Of a stretch of DNA of 64,000 bases, positions 54,834 to 63,925 are shown piece after piece. Origin of the DNA: JAVBWI01 sp036677445. GTDB lineage: Bacteria > Bacillota > Clostridia > Christensenellales > CAG-138. The stretch is from contig JAVBWI010000019.1 in NCBI GenBank assembly GCA_036677445.1, positions 68,818 through 132,817 on the forward strand. Reading direction: 5' to 3'. Made by a program: the position numbers and the translations under genes. Numbering within the stretch: the stretch's first letter is position 1; every line of letters begins with the position of its first letter. The notes below the pieces were generated by a model. The model ran no database searches. It was not told where the DNA came from and saw only the letters and a list, made by a program, of their open reading frames with translations.

Positions 54834-55703
54834 ATGGAGCATGAAGAGGCTCGCGAGCAGGCGATGCTCGCGATGCAAAGCGAGGATTGGCGCGTCCGCG
54901 CGGCTGCGGTCAGGGGGTATGAATGGCTGGACGATGTTCGTGAACACGCCGCCCTGCGGGATGCGGACTGGCGGGTACGCTTCTTAGCCGTCAGGCAGCA
55001 GTCTTGGGAGGATCCCCCCGCGTTTATGGAAGCCGTGGCGAACGACCCGAAGCCCGATGTGCGCAAAGCCGCCGTACCGCTGCTGCGGGATAACCCCATA
55101 TTGGCTCGCATTGCGCTGCTTGACCCCGACGACGGCGTGCGTGAGGCGGCGTTTACCGCTTTGCTCGGTTACCGCTTTACCGTAGACGACCGAATTCGCT
55201 TCGACACGCCGGAAAAGAAAGATGCGCTGTGGATCGACCCGCATTTTGAAGGCGTTAATGACATCAGGATGGCGTGCATAGGATGGGACGAACTATTTCA
55301 GGCCATTTCCCTCGCACAAACGCAAACGCGCTTTGCGACGTTTTCAGACGTTTACTTAGAGGGCAGGCGCAACGGGGATTGGTATGTCCGCGTCAGACCG
55401 GAGGCGGACAGCATGGTAGAGCTTACGGTGATCTTGGCAGACGGTCCATACAAGGTGAAGGACTCCTGTAGAGAACGCTATCAGACCGCGCCCGATTCGC
55501 TTTTTGAATGTGAGCAAAACCACATTAGCAAGCAACGGGTCCGCCTTCCCTACAGGGAACTCAAAGTAGCGGCGGACAGTGCGCGGATCAAAAACTATTA
55601 TTGCCGCCGCGATGAGTACTATGAGCGCATGGCGATTTGGGAGCAGGAGGACGAGGAGGCGCTCTGGGAGCAGGAGGACGAGGATGATCAGGAAGAACCG
55701 TGA
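54834..55703 (+). CDS. HEAT-like repeat protein with acidic tail
   Basis: A 289-residue protein. Residues 1-115 are HEAT/PBS-lyase-like repeats (AAVRGYEWLDDVREHAALRD; DPDDGVREAAFTAL). A separate alpha/beta domain follows (about 130-250). The end is a very acidic Glu/Gln/Asp-rich tail with a near-repeat (ALWEQEDE). The start used follows a GGGGGCG site; TTG 54765 overlapping the previous gene is possible. A neighbour of other HEAT proteins and probably part of the same pathway. Confidence 0.6.
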   Translation: MEHEEAREQAMLAMQSEDWRVRAAAVRGYEWLDDVREHAALRDADWRVRFLAVRQQSWEDPPAFMEAVANDPKPDVRKAAVPLLRDNPILARIALLDPDDGVREAAFTALLGYRFTVDDRIRFDTPEKKDALWIDPHFEGVNDIRMACIGWDELFQAISLAQTQTRFATFSDVYLEGRRNGDWYVRVRPEADSMVELTVILADGPYKVKDSCRERYQTAPDSLFECEQNHISKQRVRLPYRELKVAADSARIKNYYCRRDEYYERMAIWEQEDEEALWEQEDEDDQEEP

Positions 55704-55786
55704 TTGCAAGGGAAAGCCATTCGTAAGAAGCGACGGCGGAAAGGGAAAAGGCTTCGGCCGCGGACAGCAGGATAGAACGCTCTGGC

Positions 55787-55842
55787 TGCAACTTTTGTAA
55801 AAGACGCGCTTTCTTTTTTGCGATACGATAACGCCATCAAAA
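55787..55842 (+). promoter_or_regulatory. TGCAACTTT/CCATCAAAA promoter motif, copy 2
   Basis: TGCAACTTT, then CCATCAAAA after exactly 38 nt, with GCGATACGATAA between. It probably drives the lipoprotein gene at 55874 and perhaps the kinase genes that follow. Confidence 0.55.
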
Positions 55843-55873
55843 GACAGCGTATTGTGAAAGGAGCGTATCACCT

Positions 55874-56626
55874 ATGAAAAAGATGATTTCTTTGCTTGCC
55901 GCTTTTCTCCTTGCCGCCGCCCTGCTTTCTGGTTGCGCGCCGGATACATCCGCCCCCTCTTTCGCCCACGGCATCTATCAGGTCGGCTACACCACCGCCG
56001 TTTCTCAGACAGACGACGCAAAGCCCGCCGTTCAAGTGACCTATCCGTATTACGTGGACGGCGGCAAAAAGGTAAAAGATGCTTCTGGCATCGGCCTCGT
56101 TTTCGGCAACGGCGGGCTCTATGGCATATACCTCAAAGTGGATGGCTTCGCCTACCCTGTTACCTCCGTTGATATCAACCATACGGACGATGGTACCGAG
56201 GCCGTGTCCATCGTGGAGGTTCCAGGCGTGACCGAGAACAGCGTCATCGAGGTTTGCTCCGCAGGGCTCGACGCTTATATGGAACGGGACGGCAACCGCA
56301 TTTACTATGCGCCCTATCTGCTTGGGGAGCTTGCCGAAAATGGCAACAGGCAGGTGCTGATCGACCTTGCATACATCAACGGCTTCGATATGCTCAGGAA
56401 AGAGGAGCATATCAGCGGGCCGTGCGCCAATTTTTCCGATGAAATTAGAACATTTATGGAGGAGGAACCGTTCATTGTGAGCGTTGGCGGTACGGAGTAC
56501 ACGGTAAATACCCTGCGCGCAAACATCTATGGAACGGCAAGCGGCAACTTATCCTTCGGCAGGCTGATGCTGCTCATAGACGTGCCCGCGGATACGCCTG
56601 CCGACGTGGCTATTACGGTTCGCTGA
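55874..56626 (+). CDS. Lipoprotein of unknown function
   Basis: A 250-residue protein with a lipobox near residue 20 (AALLSGC) and a compact, beta-rich extracellular domain (HGIYQVGYTTAVSQTDDAKP). It resembles a NEAT or heme-binding-like iron-transport module in overall pattern, but the conserved Tyr motifs were not confirmed, so this is a weak suggestion. GAAAGGAG precedes the start. It lies between the HEAT genes and the last two kinases, and its promoter shares the TGCAACTTT motif. Confidence 0.65.
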   Translation: MKKMISLLAAFLLAAALLSGCAPDTSAPSFAHGIYQVGYTTAVSQTDDAKPAVQVTYPYYVDGGKKVKDASGIGLVFGNGGLYGIYLKVDGFAYPVTSVDINHTDDGTEAVSIVEVPGVTENSVIEVCSAGLDAYMERDGNRIYYAPYLLGELAENGNRQVLIDLAYINGFDMLRKEEHISGPCANFSDEIRTFMEEEPFIVSVGGTEYTVNTLRANIYGTASGNLSFGRLMLLIDVPADTPADVAITVR

Positions 56627-56646
56627 ACACCAAAAGGAGTTGTATT

Positions 56647-56979
56647 ATGGTGTACGAGCGTGAAGGAAACTGGAGAAGCCTCGACCCCGATACCGCCATG
56701 CGTGGCGTGCGGGGCGATATGAGCCGCAGCGAACTGATCGAGGTCGCTTACAGCGCCCGCTGCGGTGCGGCAAGGCGCATTGTGCTGGTGCGGCTGAATG
56801 ATCCCGACATGAGCGCTGCGTTTGCCCAAGAGGACGCCGACCCCATGGTGCGCCGCAGGCTGGCGCGCACCCTCAACGACAGGGCCATTTTGGAATGCAT
56901 CGCAGATGCGGATGGCGACCCCTCTGTGCGGGAGGCAGCGCAGCGGAGACTCGATGCGCTGAAAGAATCGCGGGAATGA
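56647..56979 (+). CDS. Small HEAT-like repeat protein
   Basis: A 110-residue protein of HEAT/PBS-lyase-like helical repeats (ARRIVLVRLNDPDMSAAFAQEDADPMVRRRLART; ADGDPSVREAAQRRLDALK). It follows the lipoprotein by 20 nt with AAAAGGAG 8 nt before the ATG. It looks like a minimal version of the larger HEAT proteins in the cluster, perhaps an adaptor for the next kinase. Confidence 0.7.
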   Translation: MVYEREGNWRSLDPDTAMRGVRGDMSRSELIEVAYSARCGAARRIVLVRLNDPDMSAAFAQEDADPMVRRRLARTLNDRAILECIADADGDPSVREAAQRRLDALKESRE

Positions 56980-57028
56980 AAAGCGGCGTGTGTCAGGCGT
57001 GCGAAAGAACAGGCGAGGGAGGGAAGGT

Positions 57029-60000
57029 ATGGTGGCAAACGATAAAACCGTGTTCGATCCCGGTGCGACGATGCCGGAGAGCGACAAGACCGTTTTAGAG
57101 AGTGGTGCGGCGCTGTCGGATGGCGGTACAACGATGCTGGAGGCCGCGCTTTCCGACGCGGCGGAGCGGGCGGATGCCGACGCAAGGGAAAACGTCGCCA
57201 TTATACAGGGCGACATGATACTCGATACCTACCGTATCGAGTCCGATGCAATCGAGGGAGGCATGGGCAGCGTATGGCGGGTGCATCATACGGGCTGGAA
57301 CGTGGACCTGGCCATGAAGCGCCCGCAGCCGAAGTGCTTCTCTACCGAGAAAAGCAAGGCGGACTTCATCCATGAATGTGAGGCATGGATCAACCTGGGC
57401 CTGCACCCCAACATTGTCTCGTGCTACTATGTGCGCGAAATACAGAATGTACCTACTATTTTTTCGGAATGGATGGACGGAGGGAGTCTCGAGAGCGCAA
57501 TTACCAAGAGCATACTGTACGAGGGTACGCAAGGCGAACAACGCAAACGCCTGCTCGACATCGCCATCCAATTTGCACGCGGACTGCATTATGCTCACGA
57601 AGCGGGGCTGATCCATCAGGACGTAAAGCCGGATAATGTTCTGCTCACCAAGGAGGGCGAGGCCAAGGTGGCTGATTTCGGTTTAGCGCGCGCCCGCGCG
57701 ATGCTGACGGCGCTGGAGGGCGATTCCACCATGCACGACACCGCCGAAAGCGGCAAGACCATGCTCTCCCCCTCGGGTGGGTATACGCCGGCTTACTGCT
57801 CCATGGAGCAAATGGACGGCCGCGAATTGACGCGCAGGACGGATATCTATTCATGGGCCGTATCGGTGATGGAGATGTATCTCGGTTCCCGCCCGTGGGC
57901 AAACGGCGTGGTGGCGGGATTGAGTTGCCGCAACTATTTTGAGCAGACCCGCGTTTCCATGCCGGAGGCGCTCAAGGAACTGCTGGCACAATGTCTAGAA
58001 GGCGAGCCTGAAAACCGTCCCCATGATTTTGCGGAAGTTGAAAGTAAACTGCACGGGATATACCAAGCGGAAACCGGCAGCGGCTATCCCCGCCCCGAGT
58101 CCAAGGCGGCGGCGGATACGGCGGACAGCCTCAACAACCGCGCGCTTTCCTTTCTTGACCTCGGGAGGCCCGATGAGGCGGAACGGCTTTGGGAAAAAGC
58201 GGCAAAGGATAACAGAGTGCATTTTCCGTCGGTCTATAACAACGCCCTGCACCGGTGGCGCAGCGGCCGACAGGATGATTTGGGCGCGGTGAATCAGGTG
58301 CAAAACTGCATGCGGAACGGTCCAGCGCAGAACGGCCGCGCGCGCTGCCTGCTCGCGAAAATGCATAGCGAGCGTGGCGACGAGGAAGCGGCAAGGGATA
58401 TGCTGCTTGGCGTAGGCGCGAACGACGCGGATTACGGTCAGGCGGAATCGCTTCTCCAAACGCTCGGGCAAAGGACTCCGCGGCAGGAGGAAAGGCTTTC
58501 CGTGAACCGCGGCGTGGTGGAGCGGCTTTTTATGAGCCGCGATGGCAAATGCCTTATCGTCGGGACCGAATATGGCTGGTCAAAATGGCGGATCGACATG
58601 AGTGAATGCGTTGAATGCGTTTGGCCGAGACCTGCGTCCGGTAAACGCGGGCCGAGGCCGAGCGCGTTTCCCATCGCACCGGACAGGCTGCTGGACATAT
58701 ACCGTGAAAACGACGCCGCCTTTGCCGAAATCTGGGATATTGAGGAGGGCCGCTGTCTTTGCACACTGTCGGATAGCGCGTTCTTCCACCAGGGCCTTGG
58801 CATTAAGCACATGATGGTCGACGTCAGCAGGGACGATCGAATCGCGCTGACAGCCTCACGCGTGGGCAGCGAGGCTTTGCTGTGGGATGTAAAAAGCGGC
58901 CGGCGTATCCACGTGCTGCGGGGACATGCCGATAACATAAAGGCCCTCGCGTTAAGCCGAGATGGCAGGCTTGCGTTGACGGGTGCGGCCGATGCAACAG
59001 CAAGGCTGTGGGATACGCGGACCGGGGACTGCCTGCGCGTCTTTTCGTTCGGCGAAACGGTGTCCGCGGCGGCCTTTGCGGCAAACGGCCGGCGCATTGT
59101 TCTTGGCGGGACGAAAGGTGCTCTGAACCTGTACGAAACGGCGGATGGGACATGCGCGGTCCGGTTCTACGGGCATGAAAGCAACGAGCGGATCACCGTG
59201 GACGAAGCGGGTGCGTATATGCTGTCGATGGGTGAGCCGGATCATGCGGTCAAGCTCTGGAGCCTCCAAAGCGGGAAATGCCTTCGAACGTACCCGCAGG
59301 GCGGAGGGGAGCGCTGCTGCTGCCTGAGCGCCGACGGCGAAACAATATTCACCGGAGATTGGTACGATGTTCGGATACTTCCTGTGAAAAAGCAAACGCC
59401 GCTTTGTCCGTGGGAGCTTTCCCGGATTCAAACCACGAGTGTGCAGGCGGAAAATGAAGTCCGGTTTCGGGCTTTGCTTGCCGACATAGACGCCGCAAAG
59501 CGTGTCGGTGATGTCGGCAGCGCACTGCGGCTGTGCGCTTTGGCGGAACAGATTCCTGGTTTTGCCGGGCACGCGGCGCTGCTGCGCGCGTATGCAGAGA
59601 TTGGGAAGTTCTGCAAAAGGGAAAGCGTTCTGGCCGTTCGCCCCAGGCGTTTGCTCAAGGATGTGCTGCCCACGCGTATGCATGCGCCCGTGTGCAACAG
59701 TGATTTGAGCCTGCTTGCTGTAGGGGATGATGACAACGCGCTTCGCATTTGGGATGTGGAGCGCGAAGCCTGCCTGTTTATGAAAGAGAACGCGCAGCCC
59801 GACGGCTTTTACCGCCTGCTGTTTCATCCGGATGGGCGAAGGCTGATATCCTGGGGCAAGAAAGGCGTCATTCAGCTTTTGGACGCGAAAACGGGAAGCG
59901 TGGAAAAGACCTTTCAAACACAGTACGACATGACTGGCCAGCGCTATGCGGGGAGAATCTGTGCAAGCCCCGACGGGCGCTCACTGTTTATCGCCAAGGG

Positions 60001-60826
60001 GGAAATCCTTTCACAAATATGTCTCTCCGACGGCGCGTGCTTTGCAGAGGCACGGCTTAACGGTTTTTTCTTTCAATCGATCAGCGCGGTCTGCGTCAGT
60101 CCGTCCTGCGATTGCGTTGCGGTTGCGGCGCGGGGAGCAAGCGAGTCGTACCTGTTTCTGTTTGCGCTTAAAGACGGACTGCTCCAAGAGGAGGGAGTGG
60201 AGCTGCAGGGCTCAAAAACGATCAGAACCTATTCCGCGCTTGCGTTTAGCGAGGACGGTCTCCGCTTTGCGGCCGTCGATCCCGAAAGGATCACGCTTTG
60301 GGACGTGTCTAATCAAACGAAAAGACTGCTGTTTTTCAGGAACGACCATTGGCTTGAAGAGTGCGCTTTCAGCCCTGACGGGCAATTTGTTTTCGGCTCA
60401 GGCTCCCTGGGCTCGGAAAAAGGCGTTGCGGTCTGGTCCCAAACCACAGGCGAGCTCCTCTCTAAAAGCGGTATCACAAAGTACAACTATAATCCCTCTG
60501 CATTGCGCATAAGCTGCGACGGCAATGCCCTCGCGGTTCAATGCGATAAGGACCTGTTCTTTTACGATACGGCTTATTCGTATGCCTTTCCCGGCTGGGC
60601 CGATTGGGACGAGGGCGCGCGGCGATACGTTGAAATTTACCTTGCCCTGCACCCAAACTGGACTGATGCGGATTTTCAAAACCTCATCCTCGATTTGCAA
60701 ACGCGGGGCTATGGCTGGCTTCGCCCCGAGGGCGTGCGGGCAAAGCTCATGGAAATGAAACCAAAGGATGGAAGGCCCCGGACTGAAAAACTCAAATTCA
60801 GTCTGTTCGGCAAAAAGCAGTCTTAA
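57029..60826 (+). CDS. Ser/Thr kinase with TPR and WD40 propeller, paralogue 3
   Basis: A 1265-residue paralogue. The Thr tail starts with DKTVFDPGAT and continues with DKTVLESGA and TTMLEAALS. The kinase has IEGGMGSVWRV, HQDVKPDN (about 196) and DFGLARAR. A TPR-like segment is followed by WD40 repeats (LRGHADNIKALALSRDGRLALTGAADATARLWD) and the conserved end domain (YAFPGWADWDEGARRYVEI). GAGGGAGGGAAGG precedes the start. A 221-bp stretch (57908-58128) is almost identical to paralogue 1, although flanking sequence is more diverged. Confidence 0.9.
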   Translation: MVANDKTVFDPGATMPESDKTVLESGAALSDGGTTMLEAALSDAAERADADARENVAIIQGDMILDTYRIESDAIEGGMGSVWRVHHTGWNVDLAMKRPQPKCFSTEKSKADFIHECEAWINLGLHPNIVSCYYVREIQNVPTIFSEWMDGGSLESAITKSILYEGTQGEQRKRLLDIAIQFARGLHYAHEAGLIHQDVKPDNVLLTKEGEAKVADFGLARARAMLTALEGDSTMHDTAESGKTMLSPSGGYTPAYCSMEQMDGRELTRRTDIYSWAVSVMEMYLGSRPWANGVVAGLSCRNYFEQTRVSMPEALKELLAQCLEGEPENRPHDFAEVESKLHGIYQAETGSGYPRPESKAAADTADSLNNRALSFLDLGRPDEAERLWEKAAKDNRVHFPSVYNNALHRWRSGRQDDLGAVNQVQNCMRNGPAQNGRARCLLAKMHSERGDEEAARDMLLGVGANDADYGQAESLLQTLGQRTPRQEERLSVNRGVVERLFMSRDGKCLIVGTEYGWSKWRIDMSECVECVWPRPASGKRGPRPSAFPIAPDRLLDIYRENDAAFAEIWDIEEGRCLCTLSDSAFFHQGLGIKHMMVDVSRDDRIALTASRVGSEALLWDVKSGRRIHVLRGHADNIKALALSRDGRLALTGAADATARLWDTRTGDCLRVFSFGETVSAAAFAANGRRIVLGGTKGALNLYETADGTCAVRFYGHESNERITVDEAGAYMLSMGEPDHAVKLWSLQSGKCLRTYPQGGGERCCCLSADGETIFTGDWYDVRILPVKKQTPLCPWELSRIQTTSVQAENEVRFRALLADIDAAKRVGDVGSALRLCALAEQIPGFAGHAALLRAYAEIGKFCKRESVLAVRPRRLLKDVLPTRMHAPVCNSDLSLLAVGDDDNALRIWDVEREACLFMKENAQPDGFYRLLFHPDGRRLISWGKKGVIQLLDAKTGSVEKTFQTQYDMTGQRYAGRICASPDGRSLFIAKGEILSQICLSDGACFAEARLNGFFFQSISAVCVSPSCDCVAVAARGASESYLFLFALKDGLLQEEGVELQGSKTIRTYSALAFSEDGLRFAAVDPERITLWDVSNQTKRLLFFRNDHWLEECAFSPDGQFVFGSGSLGSEKGVAVWSQTTGELLSKSGITKYNYNPSALRISCDGNALAVQCDKDLFFYDTAYSYAFPGWADWDEGARRYVEIYLALHPNWTDADFQNLILDLQTRGYGWLRPEGVRAKLMEMKPKDGRPRTEKLKFSLFGKKQS

Positions 60827-60851
60827 AGAGAAACCAACGGAGGAATTGAGC

Positions 60852-63848
60852 ATGGCCAAAGACGATAAGACCGTATTCGATCCCAGCGCAACGGTGCAAG
60901 AAGGCGGAACCACCCTGCTTGACGGCAGCGGCATTTCCTCGATTTCCGACGCCGCGCCCATCGCTCCTGGCATGACGCTGCTCGATACCTACCGCGTGGA
61001 GTCCGACGCTATCGAGGGTGGTATGGGCAGCGTGTGGCGGGTACATCACACGGGCTGGAATGTGGACCTTGCCATGAAACGGCCCAAGGCGGCGCTGTTC
61101 ACGACCGAGAATCAAGTTGAGCGTTTTACGCACGAATGCGAGGCTTGGATAAACTTAGGATTACACCCCAACATCGTTTCGTGCTACTATGTGCGCCGGA
61201 TACAGGGCGTGCCGTCGATCTTTTCAGAATGGATGGATGGCGGCAGCCTTGAGAACGCCATAGAAAGCGGCGCACTTTACAGGGGCACGGTAGACGAGAG
61301 GCAAGAGCGCCTGCTCGATATTGCCATCCAATTTGCACGCGGACTGCATTACGCGCACGAAGCGGGGTTGATCCATCAGGACGTAAAGCCGGATAACCTG
61401 CTGCTCACAAAAGAGGGAGAGGCCAAGGTGGCGGACTTCGGCTTAGCGCGCGCCCGTGCCGTGCTGACGGCGCTGGAGGGAGACCCCACCATGCACGAAT
61501 CCACCGGAAGCTGCAAGACCATGCTTTCCCCATCCGGAGGGTATACCCCCGCTTACTGCTCCATGGAGCAGATGGACGGCAAGCCGCTCACTCGGCGCAC
61601 GGATATTTATTCCTGGGCGGTCAGCGTTATGGAAATGTACGTCGGATCCCGCCCTTGGGCCAACGGCGTGGTGGCGGGCCTTGGCTGTCGGGGCTATTTT
61701 GAAAACACGCGAGTCCCAATGCCGGAAGCGCTCAAAGCCTTGTCGGCAGAATGCTTGGAAAGCGAGCCGGAGAATAGGCCGCGCGACTTTACGCAAATCG
61801 AAGCGACGCTCCTTGAGATATTCGAGGCCGAAACCGGCAGCGCCTACCTCCGTCCCGTGCCCAAGGCGGCGGCGGATACGGCGGACAGCCTCAACAACCG
61901 CGCACTCTCCATGCTTGACCTCGGCAAACCCGATGAAGCGGAAGGGTGCTGGGAAAGAGCCTTAACCGACGCACCTGATCATGTGGCTGCCACTTATAAT
62001 TGGCTGCTGCACAGGTGGTTTGCATGCGAAATCGACGATCTTGAGGTAATGACCAGGCTGGAAAAGCTGCACATGAACCTTGATACACCCGAGAGCGCCG
62101 AGGCTCTTCGCCTTGCCCAAGTCTGCCGGGGCATAGATGAGCCGGTGACGCGCTTCGACTATGATCCGGAAAATTTGCCTGAATGCGCGGCGGAGCCCTT
62201 ATCGTGCATACGGGGGCAGGAAAATGCGCAGCCGGTTGGTAGCGATCGCCGCTGTGTGTCCGCTTCCGGCAGATATGCGCTGGAGATAGGCTGGAGCGGC
62301 GCCCTTTTGTGGGATAATGAAACACACATGCTCGTAACAGAATTTTCGCTGTCCGATGCATATGCGGTGACGTTTATGTACCTTAGTGACGATGGCCGTA
62401 CCGCTCTTCTTGGCGTCGACCCCAAGTTCGGTATCCCGTCCAGCGTGATCGAACGGCCGGGAAGTATGCGTCTTTTTGATACGCATACGGGGCGCTGCGT
62501 ACGGACACTGCTCGCTTCCGGTACGGAAGAAGTTCATTCCAGGACACAAAAGAATCATATGTTCGGGAGCGCAAAACTGACGGCCGATAGAACGGGCTAT
62601 TTCTATCCCGATTACTATAAAAGTAATTTTTGGTTACGGCGGCCGAGCATGTCTGCTTCGCAGCCTGCATGGCTGCTCAGCCGTGTTCAAAGCTATGCCG
62701 GCGCACAGGAGCGTCAGCGCATCATTCAACGCTGCACGTCGCTGGCCAAAGAAAAGCTGGCACAATTGGAGATCGGTGAGGCGCTTCAAGCCATTAGCCA
62801 AGGCTATGACGCCGCCGCAGGGCATGTGCCCGAGGAATTACACAAGCTCAATGCCGCGGCCGGCCGCTATGGGCACATCCAAAGCATCCGTGGCGTATCG
62901 GGTGAAAATCTGAAAGGCGCTCCCCCGACCGCAAGCAGCACAGTTAAGGCTGCGGCTCCGACAATCCGCTTTCAAAATCCGGAGAGCGGGGATTCACGCC
63001 GATATCCGATGATCGAGATATTGGATGCCTCGAAGAAAAAATGCCTTCATCGCATATCTTTCAGGGATGAGATTCGGGTGTTTCCTTCGGTATGCTTCTC
63101 GCCCGATCTGCGGCATCTGTATTGCCTGACAAAGCACGATAAGCAAAAAACGGATCATCATCTATACACCATCGACGTCAACGCCGGCAAAATTTGCGGC
63201 ACGGCGTTCAATGTTTTCGGCAATAGGCTGTGGTGTGTCAGCCCCGACGGACGATTCATCGCAACAGGCAGCGACAGGGGGCTCTTCTTTTATTCGGTTG
63301 CAGACGGGGCAAAAACCGCGTTTCATTCGATCAAAGATAAGGACACCGGCAGCGGAAGCTATCTGAGAGCTGTATGCTGCCGTCCGGACGGGCGGGCGGT
63401 CTTTGCGCTTACCAACAATCAGGCAGTCATCATGCTGGACCTGGAAAGTGAAAAGCAATATGTGGTACGGGAAGATGAACTGATCCGCCCCGGCGACGAT
63501 GTCCTTCGCAATTGGTTGTATAAAACACTGTTTACGGTCGGCAGTAATCAAATTGTGTGTGAAACGGAGCGTCTTGCCAAGCTGCCCTACGATTATACGC
63601 TGTGGGCTATAGACTATGTTTATCGCTTCCCCGGTTGGGCCGACTGGGACGAAGGCGCGCGACCCTATCTACAAACTTTCTTGGCCTTTCATTCTGACTG
63701 GACGGAAGCTGATTTTAGCGGTCTGGTCACCGAGCTGCAAAATCGGGGCTATGGCTGGCTCAAACCGGAGGGTGTGCGTGCAAAGCTCAATGAAATGAAG
63801 ATGTCCGTTGAAAAAACTAAGCATGGACTCTTCGGCAAACGTATATGA
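60852..63848 (+). CDS. Ser/Thr kinase with TPR and propeller, paralogue 4
   Basis: A 998-residue paralogue. The tail has DKTVFDPSATVQEGGTTLL. The kinase has IEGGMGSVWRV, HQDVKPDN (about 175) and DFGLARAR. The Thr/Lys-rich loop after the catalytic Lys (AALFTTENQVERF) differs from the CFSTEKSKADF of the others, so substrate or regulation may differ. TPR and a degenerate propeller follow, then the conserved end domain (YRFPGWADWDEGARPYLQT). ACGGAGG precedes the start. The gene is 25 bp after paralogue 3 and probably co-transcribed. Confidence 0.9.
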   Translation: MAKDDKTVFDPSATVQEGGTTLLDGSGISSISDAAPIAPGMTLLDTYRVESDAIEGGMGSVWRVHHTGWNVDLAMKRPKAALFTTENQVERFTHECEAWINLGLHPNIVSCYYVRRIQGVPSIFSEWMDGGSLENAIESGALYRGTVDERQERLLDIAIQFARGLHYAHEAGLIHQDVKPDNLLLTKEGEAKVADFGLARARAVLTALEGDPTMHESTGSCKTMLSPSGGYTPAYCSMEQMDGKPLTRRTDIYSWAVSVMEMYVGSRPWANGVVAGLGCRGYFENTRVPMPEALKALSAECLESEPENRPRDFTQIEATLLEIFEAETGSAYLRPVPKAAADTADSLNNRALSMLDLGKPDEAEGCWERALTDAPDHVAATYNWLLHRWFACEIDDLEVMTRLEKLHMNLDTPESAEALRLAQVCRGIDEPVTRFDYDPENLPECAAEPLSCIRGQENAQPVGSDRRCVSASGRYALEIGWSGALLWDNETHMLVTEFSLSDAYAVTFMYLSDDGRTALLGVDPKFGIPSSVIERPGSMRLFDTHTGRCVRTLLASGTEEVHSRTQKNHMFGSAKLTADRTGYFYPDYYKSNFWLRRPSMSASQPAWLLSRVQSYAGAQERQRIIQRCTSLAKEKLAQLEIGEALQAISQGYDAAAGHVPEELHKLNAAAGRYGHIQSIRGVSGENLKGAPPTASSTVKAAAPTIRFQNPESGDSRRYPMIEILDASKKKCLHRISFRDEIRVFPSVCFSPDLRHLYCLTKHDKQKTDHHLYTIDVNAGKICGTAFNVFGNRLWCVSPDGRFIATGSDRGLFFYSVADGAKTAFHSIKDKDTGSGSYLRAVCCRPDGRAVFALTNNQAVIMLDLESEKQYVVREDELIRPGDDVLRNWLYKTLFTVGSNQIVCETERLAKLPYDYTLWAIDYVYRFPGWADWDEGARPYLQTFLAFHSDWTEADFSGLVTELQNRGYGWLKPEGVRAKLNEMKMSVEKTKHGLFGKRI

Positions 63849-63851
63849 CAT

Positions 63852-63908
63852 TGCAACTTTTTTCAAAAAAAGAGCTTTTGTACCTATGGTAAGCTGTACC
63901 CATCAAAA
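63852..63908 (+). promoter_or_regulatory. TGCAACTTT/CCATCAAAA promoter motif, copy 3
   Basis: TGCAACTTT, then CCATCAAAA after 39 nt, with GTACCTATGGTAAG between. It drives the membrane-protein gene starting at 63926, whose AAGGAGG is directly downstream. Confidence 0.55.
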
Positions 63909-63925
63909 CAAGGAGGTACAGGAAT

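Noticed and set aside
55874..56626. Heme/iron-binding NEAT-like protein
   Set aside because: The overall beta pattern is suggestive, but the YxxxY motif expected of NEAT domains was not found, so no function is assigned.
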